Source: 66-474 sp035695065 (GTDB lineage: Bacteria > Pseudomonadota > Gammaproteobacteria > Xanthomonadales > Rhodanobacteraceae). From it: 64,000 bases of DNA. The notes under the pieces are model-generated. The model was not told where the DNA came from. It made no database searches and saw nothing but the letters and a program-made list of their open reading frames with translations. This document shows, in pieces, positions 1 through 7,618 of the stretch. Location of the stretch: assembly GCA_035695065.1 (NCBI GenBank), contig DASSEW010000020.1, forward strand, positions 1 through 64,000. Reading direction: 5' to 3'. A program made the translations under genes and the position numbers. Numbering within the stretch: the first letter of the stretch is position 1; each line of letters starts with the position of its first letter.

Positions 1-814
1 GGACGTGCATGCCGGAGCCGTTGTCGCCGACCAGCGGCTTGGGCATGAAGGTGACCGTCTTGCCGCCGGCATGCGCGACGTTGCGGATCACGTACTTCGT
101 CGTCAGCAGTTCGTCAGCCTTGCGCAGCAGCGTGTTGAAACGGGTGCCGATCTCGCACTGGCCCGCGGTGGCGACTTCGTGGTGATGCACTTCGACCTCG
201 ATGCCGAGTGATTCCAGCACCTGGCACATTTCCGCGCGCAGGTCGCCCAGTGAATCCACCGGCGGCACCGGGAAGTAGCCGCCCTTCACGCCCGGGCGAT
301 GGCCGTGGTTGCCTTCCTCGTAGCGCCTGCTGGAAGACCACGCGGCTTCTTCCGATTCGATTTCGTAGAACACGCGGCCCATGTCGTTCGCGTACCGCAC
401 GCCGTCGAAGATGAAGAACTCCGGCTCCGGTCCGAAGAACGCGGTGTCGGCGATGCCGGTGGATTTCAGGTAGGCCTCGCCGCGGCGGGCGATCGAACGC
501 GGGTCGCGCGCGTAAGCCTGCATGGTGGAGGGCTCGAGCACGTCGCAGGTAATCACCATCTGCTTGTGCGCGGCGAACGGGTCAATGAAGGCGCTTTCCG
601 GGTCCGGCATCAGCACCATGTCGGACTCATTGATGCCCTTCCAGCCGGCGATCGAGGAGCCGTCGAACATCTTGCCGTCTTCGAACGTGCCCTCGTCGAT
701 CGAATGCGCGGGAAAGCTGACGTGATGCTGCACGCCGCGCATGTCGGCGAAACGCAAATCCACGAAAGCGACGTTTTCGTCTTTCAGGGTTTTCAGGACT
801 TTCTCGGCGGACAT
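1..814 (-). CDS. glnA: Glutamine synthetase, type I (3' end beyond window)
   Basis: Cytoplasmic ATP-dependent synthesis of glutamine from glutamate and ammonia, the main ammonium assimilation step. Only about 271 N-terminal codons of the usual roughly 470 are present because the gene runs off base 1. The minus-strand translation shows DGSSIAGW near residue 51, the metal-binding GPEPEFF near 128, HHEVATAGQCEI near 209 and FMPKPL followed by GDNGSGMH at the cut edge, all hallmarks of bacterial GlnA. The ATG at 814 is preceded by AGAGG at a normal distance. A sigma-54 promoter and two NtrC-like sites lie directly upstream, so nitrogen control is expected. Identity is very secure. Confidence 0.96.
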   Translation of the reverse strand, partial: MSAEKVLKTLKDENVAFVDLRFADMRGVQHHVSFPAHSIDEGTFEDGKMFDGSSIAGWKGINESDMVLMPDPESAFIDPFAAHKQMVITCDVLEPSTMQAYARDPRSIARRGEAYLKSTGIADTAFFGPEPEFFIFDGVRYANDMGRVFYEIESEEAAWSSSRRYEEGNHGHRPGVKGGYFPVPPVDSLGDLRAEMCQVLESLGIEVEVHHHEVATAGQCEIGTRFNTLLRKADELLTTKYVIRNVAHAGGKTVTFMPKPLVGDNGSGMHV

Positions 815-848
815 GGCAGGCCTCTGGGGTGGGGAATGTCTGGTGAAG

Positions 849-863
849 GCAAGGCATGTGCCA
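849..863 (-). promoter_or_regulatory. Sigma-54 promoter of glnA
   Basis: Reading the minus strand gives TGGCAC-N5-TTGC, an exact match to the -24/-12 core of sigma-54 promoters. The predicted start point near 838 leaves a leader of about 24 nt before the glnA ATG at 814. Position and NtrC-like sites upstream make this the glnA promoter. Confidence 0.8.
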
Positions 864-913
864 ATAGGCAAGTCACTCCACATCAATGGCTTGCACCGAC
901 ATCCGCTTCGTAT

Positions 914-953
914 TGAACCAACGTGGTGCACATGCCTGCACTCGAGGAGTGCA
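914..953. promoter_or_regulatory. Two NtrC-like enhancer sites for glnA
   Basis: Two sites fit the NtrC consensus TGCACY-N5-RGTGCA: TGAACC-N5-GGTGCA at 914-930 (one mismatch) and the perfect palindrome TGCACTCGAGGAGTGCA at 937-953. Their centres are 23 bp apart, about two helical turns, and they lie roughly 85 and 107 bp upstream of the predicted sigma-54 start point. This is the usual enhancer geometry. Confidence 0.7.
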
Positions 954-1181
954 TCAATGCAGGCGCTTGGCGTAGGCCTCGCGGACTTCGCGGCTGATAT
1001 AGGTGCTCAGGCCGCGCCCCGCGCGGGCCAAGGCCTGCATGTTGCGGATGCGCACGGCACCGGTGTGCGCGTCGTCGTACAGGTAAGCCTGCCCGTTGAC
1101 GAACTCCACCTCGATCGCGCCTTCGCGGATCTCGTAAGCCCTCACGCCCGAATTGCCACTGAGATTTCGGTAAACCTGCAT
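954..1181 (-). CDS. Small KTSC-like hypothetical protein (75 aa)
   Basis: A 75-residue cytoplasmic protein. The pattern IEVEFVNGQAYLYDD in the middle and a C-terminal helix with GRGLSTYISREVREAYAKRL resembles the short KTSC-type fold (a beta-hairpin describing an expression/structure element followed by a helix), although the KTS signature itself is missing. The ATG at 1181 is chosen because GGAG lies 8 bases upstream; a longer frame to 1232 has no ribosome site. It is the last gene before the glnA control region and its stop touches the distal NtrC-like palindrome. Function unknown. Confidence 0.6.
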   Translation of the reverse strand: MQVYRNLSGNSGVRAYEIREGAIEVEFVNGQAYLYDDAHTGAVRIRNMQALARAGRGLSTYISREVREAYAKRLH

Positions 1182-1279
1182 GATCCTGCTCCAGGGAAGA
1201 GCATGGGACGAAATGCCGCTATCGCAAGTCACGATCGTGCGCGTACACTGGCCCGCGTTTTGGTTATGGATAGCCGCCC

Positions 1280-2074
1280 GTGCACGATCTTCTCAACGTC
1301 GTCGTCCTCGGCATCATCGAGGGCATCACCGAATTCCTGCCCATCTCCTCGACCGGACACCTGCTGATCGCCGAACACTGGCTCGGCGAGCGGTCGGACC
1401 TGTTCAACGTCGGCATCCAGGCCGGCGCGATCCTGGCGATCACGCTGGTGTATTGGCGGCGCATATGGGAACTGCTGACGCGCTGGCGCGATCCGGGTAC
1501 GCGCGATTATCTGTTCAAACTCACCGTGGCGTTCCTGATCACTTGCGTGCTGGGCGTCGTCGTCGTCAAGCATGGATTCAAGCTGCCAGAGACGGTGACT
1601 CCGATCGCATGGGCGCTGATCATCGGCGGCATCTGGATGATGGGCGCGGAGTGGTTCGCGGCGCGCCAGCCAGACCGCACCAAGGTGACGTGGGCCGTGG
1701 CGATCCTGGTCGGCATCGCGCAGATGGCGGCCGGCGTGTTCCCCGGCACCTCGCGCTCGGGCGCGACAATCTTTGCGGCGATGCTATTCGGCACTTCGAA
1801 TCGCGCGGCCGCCACGGAGTTCGCGTTCCTTGTCGGCATCCCGACCATGTACGCGGCGACCGGGTACGAATTGCTGAAGGTGGTCAAGGGCGGGGGCGCG
1901 GCGCACGAAGACTGGACGGCGCTCGTCGTCGGCTTCGTTGTCTCGCTGATCGTCGGATTCGTCGCGGTGAAGTGGCTGCTGCACTACATCCGCTCGCACC
2001 GCTACACGCCGTTCGCGATTTATCGCATCGCGCTGGGCGTCGCGTTGCTGCTATGGCTGCCCGCCGGGGCCTGA
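1280..2074 (+). CDS. uppP: Undecaprenyl-diphosphatase UppP (BacA family)
   Basis: Integral inner-membrane phosphatase that recycles undecaprenyl diphosphate to the monophosphate carrier for peptidoglycan and other envelope polymers; extra copies give bacitracin resistance. The 264-residue product has the family motifs E14-GITE18-FLPISSTGHL and PGTSRSG at 155-161, plus about seven or eight hydrophobic segments, and the normal length. The start is GTG at 1280; an ATG at 1266 is out of frame. No strong ribosome site is visible. It stands alone, facing the hydroxylase gene convergently with about 65 bp between them. Confidence 0.95.
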   Translation: MHDLLNVVVLGIIEGITEFLPISSTGHLLIAEHWLGERSDLFNVGIQAGAILAITLVYWRRIWELLTRWRDPGTRDYLFKLTVAFLITCVLGVVVVKHGFKLPETVTPIAWALIIGGIWMMGAEWFAARQPDRTKVTWAVAILVGIAQMAAGVFPGTSRSGATIFAAMLFGTSNRAAATEFAFLVGIPTMYAATGYELLKVVKGGGAAHEDWTALVVGFVVSLIVGFVAVKWLLHYIRSHRYTPFAIYRIALGVALLLWLPAGA

Positions 2075-2141
2075 AGCCCGGTCGGTATTTGGTTCTCGTT
2101 TGCCCCGCGCTTTCTGACAACCATTAACTAGCAACCGGCAA

Positions 2142-3476
2142 CTAGTCCTTGGGCGGCGCCGCCACGTTTGCCGCCTGGTTGAAATCGCCGATGCCGCCGA
2201 CCAGCAGGGCGACCGCTTCGCGTTCGGCTTCGCTGAGGTCCGGATGCCAGCTGTCCAGGATCATCACCACGCGCACCTTGTCGCTGCGGTTCCATGCCTC
2301 GTGCTCGAAGGTGTCGTCGAAGGTGACGCAGCGGCCTTCCTGCCAGGCGTGATCGCGCCCGGCGACACGGATCGCGCAATCCTCCGGCACGATCAGCGGC
2401 AGGTGCGTGACCAGGCGCGTGTTGGTGACGCCGTGGTGCGGCAGGATGTGCGAGCCGGGCGTCAATACCGAGAACAGCACTTCCGGCGCATGCCCGCGGA
2501 TGTGCACCAGTGGCAGCGAGTTCAACACTTCGGTCGTGCGCGGGCAACGCCGCGCGTTCTGCTCGAAAATCTCGCCGTGACGATGGAAGAAGAACGAATT
2601 CCATTGCGCCGGCGCTTCGCGCGTCGCGGCCAGCAGGTTCTGCTGCTGCAGCAAGTTGTTGTCATTGGTTCCGAGGAACGGCTCGACGCCTTGAGGGTCG
2701 GCCAGCACGCCGCGCAACTCCTCGCGTATCGCGTCGGTATGCTTCTCCAGCTCGGCATGCCAGGGAAACAGCTCGCGCTCGAAGTATGGCTGCGTGCGCA
2801 GGCCCGGCACGTAGAAGAATTTCGGCCGCTGGCGCGGATCGGGATAATTCGCAGGTGCGTCACCCAGATAAATCAGCAAGCCCTGCTCGACCCGCTTCAG
2901 CGCCTCGGCGCCATGGCGCTCGCGCAAGGGCGCGAGCAGATCGAGGAACAGCCGCCGCCGCCCCGCATTGACCGCGCGCATCGCGTGCACCACCGCCACG
3001 CGCAACCCCGGCGCGGTGGTGCGTTCATCCAGCCACTGGCCGTGGTTCTGCGCGGCAATGATCGCGCCGTAATAGGTTGCGATCGCCTCCCCTGACCGAC
3101 CCAATCGCTCCAGCGCCGCGCCGCGGTGCAGGCGTGCCACGAAGTGATCGGGATCCAGCTGCAGCGCGCGATCGAAACACTCCAGCGCGCGTTGCGGCCG
3201 GTCGGCGGCGAGATGCACGATGCCGAGGCTCTTCCGGATTTCCGGCTGCCTGGGTTCCAGTTCGACCGCGCGGTCCAGCATGCGTTGCGCTTCGGCGAGA
3301 TCGCCGCGCGAGAGCGCGCACATCGCGACGAAGTTCAGCGCTTCCGGCGTGTCGGGCGCTTCGGCTAGGAGGGCGCGGTATGCATTTTCCGCGTCCGGAA
3401 TACGGCCCTGGCGCGCGAACGCGCGGGCCTGCTCGATGCGCCTGGGGTCAGCCGTGCTGCTTGCGGTGTCGCTCAT
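2142..3476 (-). CDS. TPR protein fused to aspartyl/asparaginyl beta-hydroxylase
   Basis: A 444-residue fusion. Residues about 15-145 form three to four tetratricopeptide repeats (PDTPEALNFVAM, EIRKSLGIVHLA, FVARLHRGAALERLG). The C-terminal half is an aspartyl/asparaginyl beta-hydroxylase domain (PF05118), an iron and 2-oxoglutarate dioxygenase. HILPHHGVTNTRLVTHLPL and FDDTFEHEAWN carry the expected histidines and arginines. Family members hydroxylate Asp/Asn in proteins or lipid A fatty acids (LpxO). The TPR arm argues for a protein partner here, which is inference. It starts 9 bp after the AI-2E exporter gene ends, so the two are probably co-transcribed. Confidence 0.85.
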   Translation of the reverse strand: MSDTASSTADPRRIEQARAFARQGRIPDAENAYRALLAEAPDTPEALNFVAMCALSRGDLAEAQRMLDRAVELEPRQPEIRKSLGIVHLAADRPQRALECFDRALQLDPDHFVARLHRGAALERLGRSGEAIATYYGAIIAAQNHGQWLDERTTAPGLRVAVVHAMRAVNAGRRRLFLDLLAPLRERHGAEALKRVEQGLLIYLGDAPANYPDPRQRPKFFYVPGLRTQPYFERELFPWHAELEKHTDAIREELRGVLADPQGVEPFLGTNDNNLLQQQNLLAATREAPAQWNSFFFHRHGEIFEQNARRCPRTTEVLNSLPLVHIRGHAPEVLFSVLTPGSHILPHHGVTNTRLVTHLPLIVPEDCAIRVAGRDHAWQEGRCVTFDDTFEHEAWNRSDKVRVVMILDSWHPDLSEAEREAVALLVGGIGDFNQAANVAAPPKD

Positions 3477-3485
3477 CCATGAATG

Positions 3486-4676
3486 TTACCGCTCGACCAT
3501 GCGTGCAAACCACTCCATCCCCGGCACGCGCTCGGTGATCAGCTTGGCGCAGGTCAGCATCGGCACCGCGAGCAACGCGCCGGGAATGCCCCACATCCAG
3601 CCCCACACCAGCAGCCAGATCAGGATCGCCAGCGGCGACAGGCGCAAACGATGGCCCATGATCATCGGCGTGATTACGTTGCCTTCCAGCGCCGCCAGGC
3701 AGGCGAAGCACAGCGCGGGCAGCAGGGCGTGCGCGGGCGCATTGAAATGCAGCAGGCCGACCACGCACAACAGCAGCGTGGAGGTGATCGCGCCGAGGTA
3801 CGGCATGTAATTCAGCAGCGCGACCACGCAGCCCCACAGCACCGGGTCGGGCATTTGCCAGCCCCACAGGATCGCGGCGGTCAGCGCACCGAGGCACGCG
3901 TTGATCAAGGTGACGGTCAGCAGGTAGCGCGAAATCTCGACCTGGATCCCGCGCACCAGTTTCAACGCGATGCGGCGATACGCGAAACGCGGCGACGCGC
4001 TGGCCAGCCGCCTTCGCATCTGGTCGCCGTAGCTGAGGAAAAAGAACACCAGCAGCAGCACCGTCAGCGCTTCGGCGAGGATGCGCGGCGCCAGCAGCAG
4101 CAGGTCGCTGACGCCGAAGCTCGGCCCCGGACTGGGTGCCGCCGTGCCTGCGGAACCGACGCCGAAGCCGGCCAGCGACTGCGAAGCGGCGTGGCTGGCG
4201 GCATTCAGCGGCCGCATCATGTGGCGGATCTTCGGCGCCAGCTGATGGATCGCCTGCGGCGCTTCGCGGATCCACTCCGCGGCCGGCGCGGTGAGCAGGA
4301 TCGCGGCTTCGCTCAAGCCCACGATCAATCCGACCATGATCAGCAGCGCCCCCATTGCGCGCGGCACGTAGATGCGCTGCAGCCCCGCGACGATCGGATT
4401 CAGGCCCATGCCGACGAACGCGGCGAGCACCAGCGGCACGAACAACGTGCGCGCCACCACCAGGGTGCTGGCGATCGCGAGGAAGGTGAGGATCAGCAGC
4501 GGCAGGCGCAGCGCGCGCAGGCGGCGCGCGCGACGCCGTTCGAGTGCACCGGGCCGACGCGACGGTCTGCGCAATGAAGGCAGGATCAGTCCACCGGGCG
4601 CCACCGGCACGCTGACCTCAGCGATGGTGGCTTCCACCGGCGGCGGTACCGCAGGTTCCCCGGGTTCCCCTTGCAT
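3486..4676 (-). CDS. AI-2E family transporter (PerM/TqsA-like)
   Basis: A 396-residue inner-membrane protein with about seven to eight hydrophobic segments, beginning with LLILTFLAIASTLVVARTLF and ending in LAILIWLLVWGWMWGIPGALLAVPML, which matches the AI-2E transporter family (PF01594). Members export autoinducer-2 or other small solutes or ions; the substrate cannot be told from sequence. The N-terminal 60 residues are a proline- and arginine-rich cytoplasmic extension. It lies 12 bp after the preceding small membrane gene and 9 bp before the hydroxylase gene, within one minus-strand run from the CsbD gene. Confidence 0.85.
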   Translation of the reverse strand: MQGEPGEPAVPPPVEATIAEVSVPVAPGGLILPSLRRPSRRPGALERRRARRLRALRLPLLILTFLAIASTLVVARTLFVPLVLAAFVGMGLNPIVAGLQRIYVPRAMGALLIMVGLIVGLSEAAILLTAPAAEWIREAPQAIHQLAPKIRHMMRPLNAASHAASQSLAGFGVGSAGTAAPSPGPSFGVSDLLLLAPRILAEALTVLLLVFFFLSYGDQMRRRLASASPRFAYRRIALKLVRGIQVEISRYLLTVTLINACLGALTAAILWGWQMPDPVLWGCVVALLNYMPYLGAITSTLLLCVVGLLHFNAPAHALLPALCFACLAALEGNVITPMIMGHRLRLSPLAILIWLLVWGWMWGIPGALLAVPMLTCAKLITERVPGMEWFARMVER

Positions 4677-4688
4677 GATGCGTCCCGC

Positions 4689-4946
4689 TCAGAGCTTGGA
4701 CATCAATCTTTTCAGCAAACCGGAAGCCGGGCCACCGACCACCTGCGCGCCGGCCATGGCGAGCGCCCGGCCCACGCGGAATTGTGCCAGCAGCACGCCG
4801 GCCACCGCGGTGCCGGCCAGCACGGGGATCGGGTACGCCCGGTAGGTCTGCGCCACGTCGCCCGCCGCGATATGCACCCGCTCGCGCGCCATCAGGCAGC
4901 GCGTGAGTGCCTTTTCCCTTTCGGCCACCGCGCGGAAGTAACTCAT
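4689..4946 (-). CDS. Small membrane protein in YqjK position
   Basis: An 85-residue protein with a charged N-terminal helix (VAEREKALTRCLMARERV) and one hydrophobic segment (PIPVLAGTAVAGVLLAQF). Its ATG overlaps the stop of the upstream holin-like gene by 4 bp (4943-4946), implying translational coupling. In enterobacteria a small YqjK protein follows yqjD and yqjE in the same order, so this is probably its positional counterpart. Sequence similarity to YqjK is too weak to claim by eye. Function unknown. Confidence 0.65.
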   Translation of the reverse strand: MSYFRAVAEREKALTRCLMARERVHIAAGDVAQTYRAYPIPVLAGTAVAGVLLAQFRVGRALAMAGAQVVGGPASGLLKRLMSKL

Positions 4947-5497
4947 GCCGGCTTGTCCTTCTCGTCCGGATCACGGCGCAACTGCGCCGACAGGCCATGC
5001 GTGAAGCGATCCAGGTCCTGGGTGAATTCCGCCTGCATCGCACGCAACTCGGCGCGCACATGCGGGAACGAGACCTGATACACGCCGCGTTTCAACATGA
5101 ACCACACGCCCGCGATCAGGACGATGTGGCCGCACACCAGCAGCCCGAGCGCGAGGCCGAGCGAATTCGTGGCGACCATCAACGCCCAACCGATCAGCGC
5201 AACCGCGCACCCCCACAGCGACACCGCCAGTGCGATCAGCGCAACGAAGCCGATGAACAGCAGCGGGATGCCGGTCCACAGCACCCGTCCTTCTGCACGC
5301 ACCAGATCCTTCACCGTGACGAAGAAGCGCTGCAGCGCGAGGATTAAGCCGGTACCGGCCGCATACAGCGCGTGCAGTTGCTCGGTCAGCGGCGGGCTTT
5401 CGCCCAGGCGCACGTCCTCGGCGGCTTCCGCGGCCGCCTCGTCCGCTGCGGCCCGGGCCTTGCGCTCGCGCGTGGATTCGTCGGCGGTGGTGCTCAT
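4943..5497 (-). CDS. YqjE-like phage holin family membrane protein
   Basis: A 184-residue inner-membrane protein with two closely paired transmembrane helix regions (LLFIGFVALIALAVSLWGCAVALI and LGLALGLLVCGHIVLIAGVWFML) between an acidic N-terminus and a charged C-terminal tail. This is the layout of the putative Actinobacterial holin-X/YqjE family (PF07332). It lies between a YqjD-like gene and a small membrane gene, the standard yqjDEK layout linked to stationary phase and envelope stress. No lytic enzymes are nearby, so a phage role is unlikely. Confidence 0.8.
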   Translation of the reverse strand: MSTTADESTRERKARAAADEAAAEAAEDVRLGESPPLTEQLHALYAAGTGLILALQRFFVTVKDLVRAEGRVLWTGIPLLFIGFVALIALAVSLWGCAVALIGWALMVATNSLGLALGLLVCGHIVLIAGVWFMLKRGVYQVSFPHVRAELRAMQAEFTQDLDRFTHGLSAQLRRDPDEKDKPA

Positions 5498-5516
5498 CGG
5501 CGAATGCGTGCGCCGG

Positions 5517-5924
5517 TCAGCGGCGCCCGCCCAGCACCCGGCCGATCACCCAGCCGGCGGCCAATGCGATGGCGAGGGATTGCGCCGGTCGCTCGCGCAC
5601 GAATTCGCGCACGGTCTCCAGCATGTCCGAAGCGCGATCACGCGCGTCCCCGGCCATGGCGCGGCTGCGTTCGCGGGCCTGCGAGGCCTTTTCGGCCGCG
5701 CGGATGGCCGCGCGCGCGCTGGCATCGGTGGCACTGTGCAGGCCTTCCTCGACGCGATCGGCCGCGGCATCGAATTTCTGCTTGGCGGTTTCGACTGCCT
5801 GGGTGGTGCCTTGCTTGAAGCGCTCGGCGCCGGCCTGGATGCGCGAATCGGACGCACCGTTGCGCGACATGTCGGAGTTCGTGCCCTCGGTGATGAGCTT
5901 CTCGGAAGATGGCTGGTTGGCCAT
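5517..5924 (-). CDS. DUF883 family protein (YqjD/ElaB-like)
   Basis: A 135-residue protein: a long alanine/arginine-rich amphipathic helical region (residues about 25-95) followed by the C-terminal membrane anchor RPAQSLAIALAAGWVIGRVLGGRR. E. coli YqjD and ElaB are C-tail-anchored inner-membrane proteins that bind ribosomes in stationary phase; the GWVIGRVL-type anchor is the family signature. The gene precedes the YqjE-like gene by 19 bp. Function is transferred from the family. Confidence 0.85.
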   Translation of the reverse strand: MANQPSSEKLITEGTNSDMSRNGASDSRIQAGAERFKQGTTQAVETAKQKFDAAADRVEEGLHSATDASARAAIRAAEKASQARERSRAMAGDARDRASDMLETVREFVRERPAQSLAIALAAGWVIGRVLGGRR

Positions 5925-6063
5925 GACGGCTTACCTCTCTCGTTTGAGTTTTGTCTGGTCGTGGGAAACGCGATTGCGGCGGACATCCGATGCTTCCACA
6001 ACTCCCATCAAGCCCGTGCGAACGGCTGGAGAACGACGGTTGGGGAACCATTGCGATCGCGTT

Positions 6064-6285
6064 TCACGGCCTGTCCTTGTCTGCGGATGAAAGTTCATTT
6101 TCGAAACGCGCCACTTCGGCCTCGGCACGGTCCCTGGCCCAACCGTAGCGCTCCTGCAGGCGCCCGATCAGGTAATCACGGTGGCCTTCGGTCAAGCCGA
6201 CATCGTCTTCGCTGAGCCTGGCCCACTGCGTCTTGAGGCTGGCGCCCAGTTGTTTCCATCTGCCCTTGATGATGTCCACGTTCAT
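6064..6285 (-). CDS. CsbD family stress protein
   Basis: A 73-residue hydrophilic protein starting MNVDIIKGRWKQLGASLK, with the CsbD pattern (N-terminal IKGKWKQ, later LTEGHRDYLIGRLQERYG). CsbD proteins are abundant, probably partly disordered, general stress proteins of unknown mechanism. The ATG at 6285 is chosen because the family always begins at this sequence, although the frame is open much further upstream. It heads the minus-strand stress cluster with the YqjD-like gene 139 bp downstream. Confidence 0.88.
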   Translation of the reverse strand: MNVDIIKGRWKQLGASLKTQWARLSEDDVGLTEGHRDYLIGRLQERYGWARDRAEAEVARFENELSSADKDRP

Positions 6286-6384
6286 CAGTCGCCTTGCGGC
6301 TGGCCGCGCATGCACGGTGGCGAAAGCACAGTATCGGACAGCTGCGTGAACGGGGGGTTGCCGGGGTGTTAACAAGAGAGGTAC

Positions 6385-6438
6385 GTAGGGCGGGCACTGC
6401 CCGCCGACACAATGCGCGGCGGACAATGTCCGCCCTAC
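6385..6438. repeat. REP-like palindromic element (paired hairpins)
   Basis: A 54-bp element bounded by GTAGGG and CCCTAC. Inside are two hairpins, GGCGGGCACTGCCCGCC and GGCGGACAATGTCCGCC, joined by a short AT-containing spacer. The form is typical of REP/BIME repeats scattered between genes in Xanthomonadales and mobilised by RAYT-type transposases. It overlaps the stop codon of the sugar dehydrogenase gene (6435-6437). Confidence 0.65.
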
Positions 6439-7553
6439 TGCGAGTAGCTGATCCGGTAAATCGCGCCGTTGTCGTCGTCGGACACCAGCAGGCTGCCATC
6501 CTGCAACGGCTGCACGTCGACCGGGCGACCGAGTGTTTCCTGGCCATCGAGGAAACCGGTCAGGAACGGCTGCTGGTCGAGCACTTTGCTGCCGTTCACG
6601 TGCACCACCATCACCCGATAGCCGACCTTGCTGGAACGATTCCACGAGCCGTGCTCGGCGATGAAGATCGCGCCGCGATACGGCTTCGGGAACATCGTGC
6701 CGGTGTAGAACCGCATGCCGAGCGGCGCCACGTGCGCGCCCAGTTTCAACGCGGGTGCCACGTATTCGCTGCACGAGTGGCCCTTGCCGAATTCGGGATC
6801 GAGCACGTCGCCGCCGAAGCAATACGGAAACCCGAAGTTCTCGCCGAGCTTGTCCACGCGATTCAATTCGTCCGAGGGCTCGTTGTCGCCGAGCAGGTCG
6901 CGGCCGTTGTCGGTGAACCACAGCGTGCGCGTGCGCGGCTGCCAGTCGAAGCCGACCGTGTTGCGGATGCCGTAAGCGACATCCTGGAAATCGCTGCCGT
7001 CGGCGTTCATGCGGATCAGCTTGCCGAAGCCGGGCTTATCGCAAACATTGCACGGCGCGCCCAGCGGGACGTAGAGCTTGCCGTCCGGACCGAATGCGAT
7101 GAAGCGCCCGCCGGCGTGCGTCTGGTCCGGCAGCTTGTCGGTGACGACTTGCGGCTGCGGCCGGTTGTTCGGCGCGTCGTCGAGGTGGGACTCGATGTCG
7201 GGGAAGCGCAGGATGCGATTGACGGCGGAGACATACAGATCCGCGCCGTGCATCGCCACGCCGCTCGGGCGATCCAGGCCGGAAGCGATCACGACCACCT
7301 TGTCGGCGCGCCCGTCGTGGTTGGCATCGATCAAGGCAAACACCTTGCCCTTGTTGCTGCCGACGAACACGGTGCCTTTCGGGCCCACCGCCATTTTGCG
7401 CGCGTCCGGCACGGCGTCACTGAACACGGCGACGTGGAAGCCGGCCGGCACTTTGAGCTGTTGCAACGGCGGCGCGGCATTCGCGCTGCCGGCGCTCGCC
7501 GACGCCAGCAACAATCCGATCGAAAACACTCCGGTTTGCAGGATCGCGCGCAT
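6435..7553 (-). CDS. Secreted PQQ-type sugar (sorbosone) dehydrogenase
   Basis: A 372-residue predicted periplasmic protein with a signal peptide (VFSIGLLLASASAGSANA, cleavage after ANA). The body is a beta-propeller of the glucose/sorbosone dehydrogenase family: FHVAVFSDAVPDARKMAVGP, RPSGVAMHGADLYVSAVNRI, GGRFIAFGPDGKLYVPLGA, YGIRNTVGFDWQP, FPKPYRGAIFIAEHGSWNRS. Members oxidise sugars with PQQ, but substrate and cofactor are not fixed by what I can see. The start is ATG 7553 (or GTG 7556) just after AAGGAGG. A Cys pair in APCNVCDKPG may form a disulfide. The stop lies in a REP-like element. Confidence 0.85.
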   Translation of the reverse strand: MRAILQTGVFSIGLLLASASAGSANAAPPLQQLKVPAGFHVAVFSDAVPDARKMAVGPKGTVFVGSNKGKVFALIDANHDGRADKVVVIASGLDRPSGVAMHGADLYVSAVNRILRFPDIESHLDDAPNNRPQPQVVTDKLPDQTHAGGRFIAFGPDGKLYVPLGAPCNVCDKPGFGKLIRMNADGSDFQDVAYGIRNTVGFDWQPRTRTLWFTDNGRDLLGDNEPSDELNRVDKLGENFGFPYCFGGDVLDPEFGKGHSCSEYVAPALKLGAHVAPLGMRFYTGTMFPKPYRGAIFIAEHGSWNRSSKVGYRVMVVHVNGSKVLDQQPFLTGFLDGQETLGRPVDVQPLQDGSLLVSDDDNGAIYRISYSQ

Positions 7554-7618
7554 CACGGCCCAGCCCTCCTTGTGAGCGACTGAACAGCCTACACCTTCCG
7601 GCTTGAACCGGCGCGCGC

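Noticed and set aside
4943..5497. Prophage remnant, suggested by the phage holin family name
   Set aside because: The gene sits in the conserved yqjD-yqjE order with stress proteins and no phage genes are adjacent.
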